Translations under genes and position numbers: made by a program
Notes under the pieces: generated by a model
What the model saw: only the letters and a program-made list of their open reading frames with translations
What the model was told of the DNA's origin: nothing
Databases searched by the model: none
Shown here: positions 8,651 through 16,440 of the stretch, one piece after another
Layout: each line of letters opens with the position of its first letter
How positions within the stretch are numbered: the stretch's first letter is position 1
Assembly (NCBI GenBank): GCA_014379585.1
Contig: JACMLN010000182.1
Coordinates: 1 to 64,000 of the forward strand
Source of the DNA: Gloeobacterales cyanobacterium ES-bin-313
Lineage (GTDB): Bacteria > Cyanobacteriota > Cyanobacteriia > Gloeobacterales > Gloeobacteraceae
DNA length: 64,000 nucleotides
Direction: 5' to 3'

Positions 8651-9693
8651 GTATTGCCTTTCGGGAGTACGTCAAAAAAATTGGTTCTGGGCGATTGACT
8701 GGTCGTGATCTCAGCCGCGAAGAATCCTGCGAAGCAACGATCATGCTTTTGCGGCAAGAAGCCACTCCTGCCCAAGCTGGTGCTTTTTTGATCGCCCACC
8801 GAATCAAACGCCCCACATTTGAGGAACTAGCAGGCATTCTCGATGCCTTCGATACCCTCGCCAAGCCCTTGACCATTTCAGAAGATCTCCCTCCCCCTGC
8901 AGTCCTCTCTAGTCCCTACGACGGTCAAGATCGCCTTGCCTGCGTCACACCATTAACCGCACTTATCTGTAGCAGCCTTGGTCAAGGGATTGTGCTGCAC
9001 GGCAGCACAGATATGCCCCCGAAGCACGGCCTGACCAGTTTTGATATTCTTGCTGCACTTGGCATTGATCTGTTCCAAAGCCCCGAAATGCTCACCCAGC
9101 AGTATAAAAGCCTGAACTTTGGCTGGGTCTATTTGCCTGCCCACTTTCCTGAAGCTTTCTCACTCCAAACCTTGCGGGACGAACTCGGCAAACGTCCACC
9201 CCTTGCCACTGCCGAATTGCTCTGGAATCCAGTCCGTGTCGGGCTTCCCGTGATCGGCTATACCCACCGCGAGACAATTACGCTTGCCATCGGTACCCAT
9301 CAACTGCGGAACGATGTTGCGCAGATGGTTATGGTGCGCGGAGTTCAAGGCTCAGTGAACTGCAACATGTTCCATCCAAACTTAGGCTGCCGTTGGCAAA
9401 AGGGAATGTCCCTTCCTGTCGAATTTCGTCTACTTGCTGCGGATTACGGGCTAGGAGACGATGATCTAGCTCTTTTGAAGGATGGCAAAGACCTCGAACG
9501 CCACCAAGACCTTACCCTAAGCACCTTAGCTGGGGAACCAACTTCCCTACGTCGTGCTGCAATCTTTAGTAGTGCTTTTGTGATGACCCAAACCGGGTTT
9601 TGCAGTTCCTTAGAAAACGCCATTGCTCTCGCAACAACGGCGTTGGCTGAAGGCACAGCCGAAAAGCACTTCCGAAAAGTACTACTTTCCTAA
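8647..9693 (+). CDS. cnaT: CnaT-like anthranilate phosphoribosyltransferase homologue
   Basis: This 348-residue protein belongs to the anthranilate phosphoribosyltransferase/nucleoside phosphorylase class III family. The N-terminal helical domain (REYVKKIGSGRLTGRDLSREE, ATPAQAGAFLIAHRIK) is followed by the phosphoribosyl-binding core (LHGSTDMPPKHGLTSFDILAALG). In true TrpD the glycine loop reads KHGNR; here the loop differs, which argues against tryptophan synthesis. CnaT is a TrpD-like protein described in Anabaena as needed for expression of nitrate assimilation genes, and it lies next to ntcB. The ATGA overlap with ntcB implies translational coupling. The biochemical activity is unknown. 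Confidence 0.82.
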   Translation: MSIAFREYVKKIGSGRLTGRDLSREESCEATIMLLRQEATPAQAGAFLIAHRIKRPTFEELAGILDAFDTLAKPLTISEDLPPPAVLSSPYDGQDRLACVTPLTALICSSLGQGIVLHGSTDMPPKHGLTSFDILAALGIDLFQSPEMLTQQYKSLNFGWVYLPAHFPEAFSLQTLRDELGKRPPLATAELLWNPVRVGLPVIGYTHRETITLAIGTHQLRNDVAQMVMVRGVQGSVNCNMFHPNLGCRWQKGMSLPVEFRLLAADYGLGDDDLALLKDGKDLERHQDLTLSTLAGEPTSLRRAAIFSSAFVMTQTGFCSSLENAIALATTALAEGTAEKHFRKVLLS

Positions 9694-9744
9694 GAAAGTG
9701 TTTGTTGCTGAAAAATTGGTATTTTTATGGGATCGCAAGTCTGT

Positions 9745-10059
9745 TTAGCGATCTCTTTCTCGCATTTCATGATCGACTCGCCAAGCAGCGAGAAGCAAGA
9801 TGGCATTGCTCTGCTCATCTGAGATATCGAATTGCTGGTTGAGACTTTGAAGTGTTTCCTGCCGTAGGGCAATGTAGCGTTCTGTGTTCTCGCCGATCTT
9901 CTGGTCAACTAAAGCTCCATAAGCAAAATTGATTGCTTTTTCGATTCGATTTCGTCCCATTCTAAACTGAAGTTCAAGAAAAGCTTGCTTGACCGAAGCT
10001 GGCAAATAGTCTTTATCTTTTTCAGTCTGAGTTCCCTGGAAGCTCTGATTTGTCGTCAT
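9745..10059 (-). CDS. Small hypothetical protein
   Basis: The 104-residue, mostly helical, charged protein has no signal peptide or membrane segment. Amino-acid composition and a continuous frame ending in HEMRERDR suggest a real gene. I do not recognise a family. It converges with cnaT, 51 bases from that gene's end, and is isolated on its upstream side. The start at 10059 is an ATG with only weak AAAG upstream. Confidence 0.55.
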   Translation of the reverse strand: MTTNQSFQGTQTEKDKDYLPASVKQAFLELQFRMGRNRIEKAINFAYGALVDQKIGENTERYIALRQETLQSLNQQFDISDEQSNAILLLAAWRVDHEMRERDR

Positions 10060-10376
10060 CTTTGTTTACCAATTGAAAACACTGAGGTTAAACATTCTGA
10101 CCAGTATGGAGCATCCAACAAAACTGCGCCAGTATCTCTTTATGAGCCTGTAAATTCTGGGGATCAAGGCGAGTATAAATACCTACAAACATTGTTGTAG
10201 AAGGAACTTTAGTTATTCAGTCAACGCTGTTGCTGAAGATATTCAACGGAATAATCCATCGCCGATCAGCCAGTCGGCCTGATCCGCCGTCTGCTTGAGG
10301 ACAAACTGCCTAATCAGCGATCTAAAAATATCGGAGACGGACTCTTTGAGCGGCCATAGGCATTACACCCGCTATC
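10060..10376. other. Gene-free stretch before the ABC exporter
   Basis: There is no supported gene. On the minus strand, about 10258-10370 stays open with plausible protein-like codons (LKESVSDIFRSLIRQF and on to DGLFR then stop), but it has a stop just upstream and no start codon. It may be a remnant of a gene end. Promoters for the divergent neighbours should lie here, but I cannot point to one. Confidence 0.4.
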
Positions 10377-11342
10377 ATGATCTTGCACAAAGTTTTATTG
10401 GTCACTACTAAAACTGTGAGTGTCGAAGTTCTCTCTCTTGCAAGATCCTATGGTCAGCGTCAGGCAGTGGCGGATATTTCTTTTTCGATTGCCCCTGGGG
10501 AAATCTTTGGCTTTCTAGGACCCAATGGTGCTGGTAAATCGACGACAATCGGCATGATCGCTGGATTGATCGCGCCTGATCATGGGACTGTCAAGATCTG
10601 TGGTTTCGATATCGTCGCTGATCGCCAATCTGCGAAGCAACGTTTGGGACTGGTTCCCCAGGATTTGGCACTTTACGAAACCCTTTCGGCTGAGGACAAT
10701 CTCCAATTCTGGGGGCAGATGTACGGTCTTGGTGGTGTGGCACTCAGAAAACGGATTGGGGAAGTGCTGGAATTTGTCGGTCTAGTTGGTCGGGAAAAAG
10801 AACAAGTTGCCCAGTACTCCAGTGGCATGAAGCGGCGCTTAAATGTGGCGGCGGCACTTTTGCACAAACCAGAGGTTTTACTCCTTGATGAGCCGACAGT
10901 CGGGGTCGATCCCCAGAGCCGCAATCGACTGCTTGAAGGGATCGCTCACCTCAAAGCTCAGGGGATGGCGATTCTTTACACCAGCCATTATTTAGAAGAG
11001 GCAGAACGCCTTTGTGACCACGTCGCAATTGTTGAATCGGGTCGTTTGATCGCCCTTGGTACACCTCAGACACTCAAGGCCAAAGGAGGAGGAAGTCTTC
11101 GCCTAGAAGTGCTTTCTGGTTTTCCAGATCTCGCTGAAATAAAAAAACTGAAGGCTGTTGCGCGGGTTATTTGGCAAGAAAATCTTCTGCACATTGAGTC
11201 AGATCGACCCCAAACAATTATCGCCGCAGTGCTCTCGCTCTTACAGGCTGAAGGTGTGATAATTCGCAATCTTGAACTGTTCGAGCCGAGCTTAGAAACC
11301 GTCTTTTTGCAGCTGACCGGTAAATCGCTCCGGGATCAGTGA
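10377..11342 (+). CDS. ABC transporter ATP-binding protein, ABC-2 exporter type
   Basis: This is a 321-residue ATPase of the CcmA/DrrA/NatA type that drives the permease encoded immediately downstream. It has Walker A (GPNGAGKSTT), the Q-loop (LGLVPQDLALY), the signature SSGMKRRLN, Walker B (EVLLLDEPTVG) and the switch His in TSHYLEE. The C-terminal 80 residues are the usual extension of the subfamily, ending with LEPSLETVFLQLTGKSLRD-like sequence. Its stop overlaps the permease start (GTGA), so the two are translated together. The substrate cannot be told: drugs, lipids or ions are all possible. Confidence 0.92.
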   Translation: MILHKVLLVTTKTVSVEVLSLARSYGQRQAVADISFSIAPGEIFGFLGPNGAGKSTTIGMIAGLIAPDHGTVKICGFDIVADRQSAKQRLGLVPQDLALYETLSAEDNLQFWGQMYGLGGVALRKRIGEVLEFVGLVGREKEQVAQYSSGMKRRLNVAAALLHKPEVLLLDEPTVGVDPQSRNRLLEGIAHLKAQGMAILYTSHYLEEAERLCDHVAIVESGRLIALGTPQTLKAKGGGSLRLEVLSGFPDLAEIKKLKAVARVIWQENLLHIESDRPQTIIAAVLSLLQAEGVIIRNLELFEPSLETVFLQLTGKSLRDQ

Positions 11343-12538
11343 AGATGTTTTGGCAACAGATAGGAGCGTTGACCTGGAAAGAATTTAAGATCTTGATCAC
11401 GAACAAAGGAACTCTCATTCTGTTGTTTGTCATGCCAGTTATTTTTCTCTTTGTGATGACTCTAGCTCTCGATGGACTTTATAACCAAAACAACCTTCCG
11501 AAAGTCGCGATTTTCAATCAAGATCGAGGCAGTCTCTCTAAAGATATTTTGGCGGAGATCGGCAAGTCTAACAGCTTAGAAATATTGACCTTTCGAGATC
11601 GGAACGAAGCCAACCAAAGTGTGGTTCGTCAGCAATCACTGATAGCAATTATCTTTCCGAAAGACTTTAGCCAAGCGGCAAAAAACGGTGGGACTATTAC
11701 TCTGATTTCTGACCCGACTGCGCCATTGCAGGTGATCGCTCCTTTACGAGGGATTATTTCTGGCACTGTTGAACGTTCCCTCGGTCGTCAGGTCGTCATC
11801 GGTGAACTCAATGCGAGAATTTCTGCTCAAATTAAAGATCCTGAAAGTCGTCAAAAGTTGCTCATTGCTCTTGGCGATATTCAGATTCCGCACATTCAGT
11901 TTGATGAGCTTTCGACAGGCACAGCGGAACCAAGACCGAATAGCCGACAGCAAAATGTCCCTGCCTGGACGATCTTCGGAATCTTTTTTATTGTCGGCAC
12001 GCTCGGACTGTCTTTCTTACAAGAGCAGCAAGCGGGAACTTTTATGCGTTTACGCACAGTTCCTCTCTCCCCTGTTGTTTTACTGCTCGGCAAACTTTTG
12101 CCCTTTTACCTGATCAATCTTTTACAGGCCGCTCTGCTATTTATCCTTGGCATCGCGGTTTTGCATCTGGAACCTGGCACAGAATTCTTGGCACTCTTCA
12201 TCATTACGCTAGAAACAGCTGCAGTCGCTACGAGCCTTGGTCTACTGCTTGCCACATATTTTCAAAATACCGAACAACTCAACAATATTGCCAACGTTGG
12301 AATGGTTATCCTAGCGGCATTAGGTGGCATCCTGGTTCCCTTACACGTTATGCCTGCACCCCTAAAATTGATTGCACGTCTCACGCCCCAATACTGGGCA
12401 CTGGTTGCCTACCAAGATATTTTGCTGCGTGGCAAGCATCTGCCTGAAATATGGCTGTCCCTAACCATCCTTTTCCTGTTTGCTTTTTGCTGTTTTGGCT
12501 TAGCTGTGGGTCGATTGCGTAACAGCTGGCTAAGTTAG
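11339..12538 (+). CDS. ABC-2 type permease
   Basis: The protein has 399 residues if the GTG at 11339 is used, or 397 from the ATG at 11345. One transmembrane segment near residue 25 (LILLFVMPVIFLFVMTLAL) is followed by a large extracytoplasmic domain, residues about 45-205, and then five hydrophobic helices in the C-terminal half (VPAWTIFGIFFIVGTLG onward). This is the layout of ABC2_membrane_3 permeases. It forms the membrane half of the exporter with the ATPase upstream. The putative leaderless overlap indicates an operon of two genes; nothing co-directional follows. Confidence 0.9.
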   Translation: MKMFWQQIGALTWKEFKILITNKGTLILLFVMPVIFLFVMTLALDGLYNQNNLPKVAIFNQDRGSLSKDILAEIGKSNSLEILTFRDRNEANQSVVRQQSLIAIIFPKDFSQAAKNGGTITLISDPTAPLQVIAPLRGIISGTVERSLGRQVVIGELNARISAQIKDPESRQKLLIALGDIQIPHIQFDELSTGTAEPRPNSRQQNVPAWTIFGIFFIVGTLGLSFLQEQQAGTFMRLRTVPLSPVVLLLGKLLPFYLINLLQAALLFILGIAVLHLEPGTEFLALFIITLETAAVATSLGLLLATYFQNTEQLNNIANVGMVILAALGGILVPLHVMPAPLKLIARLTPQYWALVAYQDILLRGKHLPEIWLSLTILFLFAFCCFGLAVGRLRNSWLS

Positions 12539-12587
12539 GCTGTTTGGCCTTGAGCGGTCTTACGAAGCTGACCTATCTATTGGTGCT

Positions 12588-12818
12588 CAACCTCTCCCAA
12601 TCCCCCTCCAATGATTTCTCCATTGGCACCCAGAACTCTATCGATCCCCCTCCAATTCAGCACCACCACGGGTCGCACCCAAAGCTATTCCAAGCATCAA
12701 GCCATTAAAGGGCGCCGAGGGGGCATGGGGAACGGGGAACGGGCGCGTCCGTCCCCCATGGGGTAGGGGTTTTAGGGGTAGGGGCAAGCCCCTGACCCCT
12801 AATGCAGTTCGCCATATT
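12588..12818 (-). repeat. Interspersed repeat, copy B (inverted relative to copy A)
   Basis: The reverse complement of this stretch matches 8-354 over its GC-rich palindromic start (TATGGCGAACTGCATTAGGGG), CCTAAAACCCC, ATGGCTTGATGCTTGG, CGTGGTG followed by GAATTGGAG, and the final GGATTGGGAGAGGTTG. It lacks the AT-rich hairpin found in copy A. Together with the rest of 12539-12855 it makes up a gene-free stretch of about 317 bases; the remainder shows no other feature that I can support. Confidence 0.75.
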
Positions 12819-12855
12819 TATTTCACTTACCAAAATTTCGAGGAGGAGATTCTCG

Positions 12856-13140
12856 CTACTTACCAGCGAGCACAGGCTCTGTGACATGCTCATGATTGCA
12901 GCAGATATCCAAAACTTCCGCTGCTTTTTGTGCTGCTTGCAGTGGCTCAAAATTGTCTTCGCACTGAATCAAGACATAAGCAGAATTGACGCGTAGATTG
13001 TTCTGTGCCTGAACCGCCACATTTCCTGCTCCGTCGAGCACAAGCTTAAGTCCGCGAATGTCAATCTGGAACTGATCGTCGATTTGCTTCACTTTTGTAT
13101 TGCGGAAAAGGAACCAGAGAAGCTTTAAAAAGTCCATCAT
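12856..13140 (-). CDS. Small hypothetical protein divergent from the PAAR gene
   Basis: This 94-residue protein has a good ribosome binding site (GAAGAGG, six bases before the ATG at 13140). It starts with a hydrophobic stretch MMDFLKLLWFLF and then has a beta-rich central part with FQIDIRGLKLVLDGAGNVAVQ and a C-terminal helix with Cys-Cys-His-Glu-His. I do not recognise the family. It is divergent from the PAAR gene, 113 bases apart, and it ends close to repeat copy B. A role linked to the PAAR protein is only a guess. Confidence 0.55.
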   Translation of the reverse strand: MMDFLKLLWFLFRNTKVKQIDDQFQIDIRGLKLVLDGAGNVAVQAQNNLRVNSAYVLIQCEDNFEPLQAAQKAAEVLDICCNHEHVTEPVLAGK

Positions 13141-13253
13141 TTTACCTCTTCATTGAGTTGCTTGCTAAAGCCTAAGGGCAACGGTTGCAGAGTTTATGCA
13201 GAGCTATTATACTGCACAATAAGCATATTCTGTTATCTCGAAATGGAGCTGTT

Positions 13254-13781
13254 ATGGGAAAGATGGCCGCCCGCATCACCGACCCTGTTGTTCATCCTTT
13301 GCCGCCAGTGCTTACAGGCGGCCCTGGCAGTCCAACTGTGATGATTGGCAATCTCCCGGCATGGCGCGGCATCCCCCTTGCAGCAGTTGCGGCACTCCAA
13401 TCTGCGAAACAAGCAACGGATATTGCGATCAAAGCTGCAGAAGCGGCAACGGTTGCAGCCGCAGGAACTCCCGGTGCCCCTGCTGCCCTGCTCACAGAAC
13501 AAACCACGAAAACCACCTCCGCTGCTTCGATGAGTGCGGCGATCAGTGGTGCAGTCTCGGCTTCACCCGGAGCCTCCATGGGCAAGGGAACAACGGATGT
13601 CCACCAATGTGCTACCCCTCTACCGATTCCTCCCCACGGCCCAGGCGTTGTGATCGATGGAAGCGCAACAGTCATGATCAATGGTCTTCCCGCTTGCCGC
13701 CAAGGAGACACAATCTTAGAAGCGCTTGGTCCCCCCAACAAAATTGCCATGGGTCATCCGATGACTTACATCGGTGGCTGA
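13254..13781 (+). CDS. PAAR-domain protein
   Basis: This 175-residue protein has the fold signature of PAAR proteins, which cap the VgrG or spike tip of contractile injection systems. It contains paired motifs: RITDPVVHPLPPVLTGGPGSPTV-type start with VMIGNLPAWRG, and later HQCATPLPIPPHGPGVV, then VMINGLPACRQGD. A Ala/Thr-rich insertion of about 60 residues lies between the halves. Candidate metal ligands are His and Cys in the second half. GGAG precedes the ATG at 13254; an earlier ATG at 13185 would add 23 unlikely residues. No other sheath, spike or baseplate gene is in the window. Confidence 0.8.
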   Translation: MGKMAARITDPVVHPLPPVLTGGPGSPTVMIGNLPAWRGIPLAAVAALQSAKQATDIAIKAAEAATVAAAGTPGAPAALLTEQTTKTTSAASMSAAISGAVSASPGASMGKGTTDVHQCATPLPIPPHGPGVVIDGSATVMINGLPACRQGDTILEALGPPNKIAMGHPMTYIGG

Positions 13782-13799
13782 TTCGCTACTACTTGTCCT

Positions 13800-13817
13800 G
13801 GAAAACTCAAGTTTTCC
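13800..13817. terminator. Palindrome between convergent genes, likely bidirectional terminator
   Basis: GGAAAACT and AGTTTTCC form a perfect 8-base-pair inverted repeat around two bases, followed on the plus strand by CCTTT. It sits in the 64-base gap between the convergent PAAR and chp genes, where a terminator is expected. The stem is AT-rich and the T-run is weak. Confidence 0.4.
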
Positions 13818-13845
13818 CCTTTAAGGATCATCCAACAGAAGAGCG

Positions 13846-14958
13846 TTAATACTGACACTCGAAACGGCTGGCCAAGAAACTATCGACGCAGGAACCTTTC
13901 AAGCGCTCTAACCAGCCTTCCAGATAGACGCGGTTGGCGCGGCGTTCCTCCACAACCAACGTTGAAAGAGGGTAGGGAGCAAGTCCCTGGATGGCGGCTG
14001 TGGTCACACAACACATCGACTTTTGAAAGCCGATACAGATCTGAACCCGTAGATCTTCCTCTCCCCGCAACCCACTCAGATACTGCTTGCGTAAGTCGGC
14101 AGGCAAATACGTATCCATGTCCTGCATCAGCAGCGTCGGTGGGATGCCTGCAGCGCCAGTCATTAGGGGATCGGCAAAGAGTGCACCGTAGCTAAAATCT
14201 TCGGGGGCTGGAGAGATTTTTTGGATCTGAGCATTGTAGGAGACAGTGCCCATGAACGGCAAAGAACGCAAAAAGATCGCCTCGACGTAGGGAATACCGG
14301 CATCAGCCAGAAAAGTCAGTCCCACAGATTCAGGAATAATTTCGAAGGTTTGATCGTTAATGTTGACACTGTACGTAATGGGGATGGAGGCAGCCTCCAC
14401 CAGTCCGTTGCGAATGTAATCGACTACATCGGTAATCGTTTCAATCTTGCCCTGTTTGTACGCCTCGGCCAAGTTCAAAAACAGCGGACTCATCACTCGC
14501 CAGAATTGGCCTAACAAACTGTAAAGGCAGGCTTGACGTACCCATTCCAACAAAAATTCGGGGAATGAACGGTGCAAGACTTTCATGCCAAAGTTGCCCT
14601 TGAACTTCGCTTGAATGGCCGACTCTGCTCGCTCTAGAAATTCAGGGCTTTCTAAGTAGGCATCTAAACCACCACCGCCGTGCCAGAGCATCGTCTTTGC
14701 ACAGTACTCAGCAAACTCGTAATTGATGCGCTTATGGGTAAGGTGGCTCGCTAGCTTTGCTGGAGTGAACTTGCCATTGAAGTACTTGAAAAACGGAAAA
14801 ATGACGAGAAACTCTTTCTCGGAAATATACAAAAGATTTTTCCAGTAGGCATCAAGGACAATCCCGTAACTTTCGAGTACCCCACAGACTTCAAAGACAT
14901 TCTGCTTAGTATCTGGAAGTAAGGCACCCCCGCATTCTAGGCGATTGACAAATACCAT
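13846..14958 (-). CDS. CO2 hydration protein (ChpX/ChpY, CupB-like)
   Basis: The 370-residue soluble subunit belongs to the Cup/Chp family, which binds to specialised NDH-1 complexes and hydrates CO2 to bicarbonate. Family motifs are visible near the N-terminus: ALLPDTKQNVFEVCGVLESYG, VLDAYWKNLLYISE, FFKYFNG, then the conserved EYCAKTMLWHGGGGLDAYLE near residue 85-105, with the His of the metal site region. It follows ndhD by three bases on the same strand, so ndhF-ndhD-chp is one operon. No CupS follows, which favours the constitutive CupB (NDH-1MS') type over CupA; that choice is inference. Confidence 0.88.
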   Translation of the reverse strand: MVFVNRLECGGALLPDTKQNVFEVCGVLESYGIVLDAYWKNLLYISEKEFLVIFPFFKYFNGKFTPAKLASHLTHKRINYEFAEYCAKTMLWHGGGGLDAYLESPEFLERAESAIQAKFKGNFGMKVLHRSFPEFLLEWVRQACLYSLLGQFWRVMSPLFLNLAEAYKQGKIETITDVVDYIRNGLVEAASIPITYSVNINDQTFEIIPESVGLTFLADAGIPYVEAIFLRSLPFMGTVSYNAQIQKISPAPEDFSYGALFADPLMTGAAGIPPTLLMQDMDTYLPADLRKQYLSGLRGEEDLRVQICIGFQKSMCCVTTAAIQGLAPYPLSTLVVEERRANRVYLEGWLERLKGSCVDSFLASRFECQY

Positions 14959-14961
14959 GGT

Positions 14962-16431
14962 TCAGCGCTCCTGGGCAATCGTAGGGACGACAAAAGTATT
15001 GGCTGTTGCTTCGCTCCAGCGCGTCAACCAATTAGGTTGGATGCCAAGGATGACGATCACAACTGAAATGGCAATTGCGGGAATCCGCTCGATCCAAAGC
15101 ACTTTCGGAAGTTGAGAGAGTTCTTTCGGCAATCGACCAAAAAAGGCACGGTTGATCAAATTTAGCAAATACACTGCGCTTAATCCAGTCCCGATCATAC
15201 AGATCAAAGTTTGGATGGGGAAAGCGACGAAACTACTGCGGAAGACCAAAAACTCTGCCACGAAGCCAACCATACTTGGAATTCCAGCACTGGCCATGAC
15301 TGCCAAAATTAACAGGCTCCCCACCAAGGGCATCCCTTTTTCGGGATTGAGCAGGCCACGCAGCACGCGCAGATCTCGGCTCCCCGAACGTCGGTAGACG
15401 ACACCCACCAGCAAGAAGAGCAGCGCCGAGATCAGGCCATGGCTAACCATCTGGCAAAGCGCTGCCACAATACTGAGTGGCGTAGCAACAGCGAGGGCAA
15501 GCAGAACGTAGCCCATGTGTGAAACAGAACTGTAGGCGACCATCTGCTTCATATCGTTCTGGGCAAGAGCAGCCATGCAGCCGTAGATCACGGTAAAAGC
15601 AGCCCAGCCAGCCAGCCAGGGTGCCCATTGTTGCCATAACTCTGGAAAGAAACCGAGGCCAAAACGCAATAATCCGTAGGTACCCAGTTTGAGAAGCACC
15701 CCAGCAAGAAGCACTGAAACACTCGTCGGTGCCTCGACGTGGGCATCGGGAAGCCAAGTGTGGAAAGGCACTAAGGGCATCTTGATCGCAAAAGCCACGA
15801 TGATGAAACCGAGCAAAACTGCCTGAATCCCCATGGGCAAATGTTGCGTGCGGAGTACCTCAAAGTCGAAACTCTGCATCCCACTAAGACCTGCCAACCC
15901 GAAAAAGGCAGCCAGCAGTAAGATCCCAGAAATTGCCGTGTAGAGCAAAAACTTGGTAGCGGCATAGTTGCGGCGCGTCCCTCCCCAAAAGTTAATTAAG
16001 CAGTAGATCGGGATGAGCACCAATTCATAAAAAAGCGCAAACAACAGGCCATTCTGAGCCAGAAATGAGCCAGCGATCCCCCCTCCAGTCAGCAACATTA
16101 AGCCGTAGTAAAGACGAAAGCGTGGAGTATCGAGATTGCTACAAAGAATGGCGATCCAGACCAAAAAACTATTGAGAATCAGAAGAGGCAAGGAGATGCC
16201 ATCGACTCCGAGGGAGTAGGAAAGACCAACCAACCGGATCCAGTCGAGATGTTCGCGAAATTGCAGACCACTTTCACCAATATTAAATTGGATAGCAACC
16301 AAAGCCGTCAGCAAGAGCTCAAGAATAGCGAACATCAGTGCCACAGCGCGTGTGCGCTCACTCGTTAGGTTGGGCCAAAGGCAAATAGCAAATGCACCGA
16401 GCACAGGTAACCAAATCAGACCACTGAGCAT
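14962..16431 (-). CDS. ndhD: NDH-1 subunit NdhD (CO2-uptake type)
   Basis: This 489-residue antiporter-like membrane subunit of photosynthetic complex I has the conserved proton-channel features of NdhD/NuoM: LFYELVLIPIYCLI with the membrane Glu, the KMPLVPFHTWLPDAHVEAPTSVSVLLAGVLLKLGTYG-type region on helices 7 and 8 (residues about 220-255), and NDMKQMVAYSSVSHMGYV. About 14 membrane helices can be traced. It lies ten bases downstream of ndhF and three bases upstream of the CO2-hydration gene, which identifies it as the NdhD3/D4 type, not the respiratory NdhD1. Confidence 0.93.
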   Translation of the reverse strand: MLSGLIWLPVLGAFAICLWPNLTSERTRAVALMFAILELLLTALVAIQFNIGESGLQFREHLDWIRLVGLSYSLGVDGISLPLLILNSFLVWIAILCSNLDTPRFRLYYGLMLLTGGGIAGSFLAQNGLLFALFYELVLIPIYCLINFWGGTRRNYAATKFLLYTAISGILLLAAFFGLAGLSGMQSFDFEVLRTQHLPMGIQAVLLGFIIVAFAIKMPLVPFHTWLPDAHVEAPTSVSVLLAGVLLKLGTYGLLRFGLGFFPELWQQWAPWLAGWAAFTVIYGCMAALAQNDMKQMVAYSSVSHMGYVLLALAVATPLSIVAALCQMVSHGLISALLFLLVGVVYRRSGSRDLRVLRGLLNPEKGMPLVGSLLILAVMASAGIPSMVGFVAEFLVFRSSFVAFPIQTLICMIGTGLSAVYLLNLINRAFFGRLPKELSQLPKVLWIERIPAIAISVVIVILGIQPNWLTRWSEATANTFVVPTIAQER

Positions 16432-16440
16432 TCCTTTCTC

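Noticed and set aside
8647-9693. Anthranilate phosphoribosyltransferase TrpD for tryptophan synthesis
   Set aside because: The glycine loop deviates and the gene overlaps ntcB beside nirA, which fits CnaT better.
10258-10370. Minus-strand open stretch that reads like the end of a protein
   Set aside because: A stop lies just upstream and no start codon is present; the similarity to any family is not clear.
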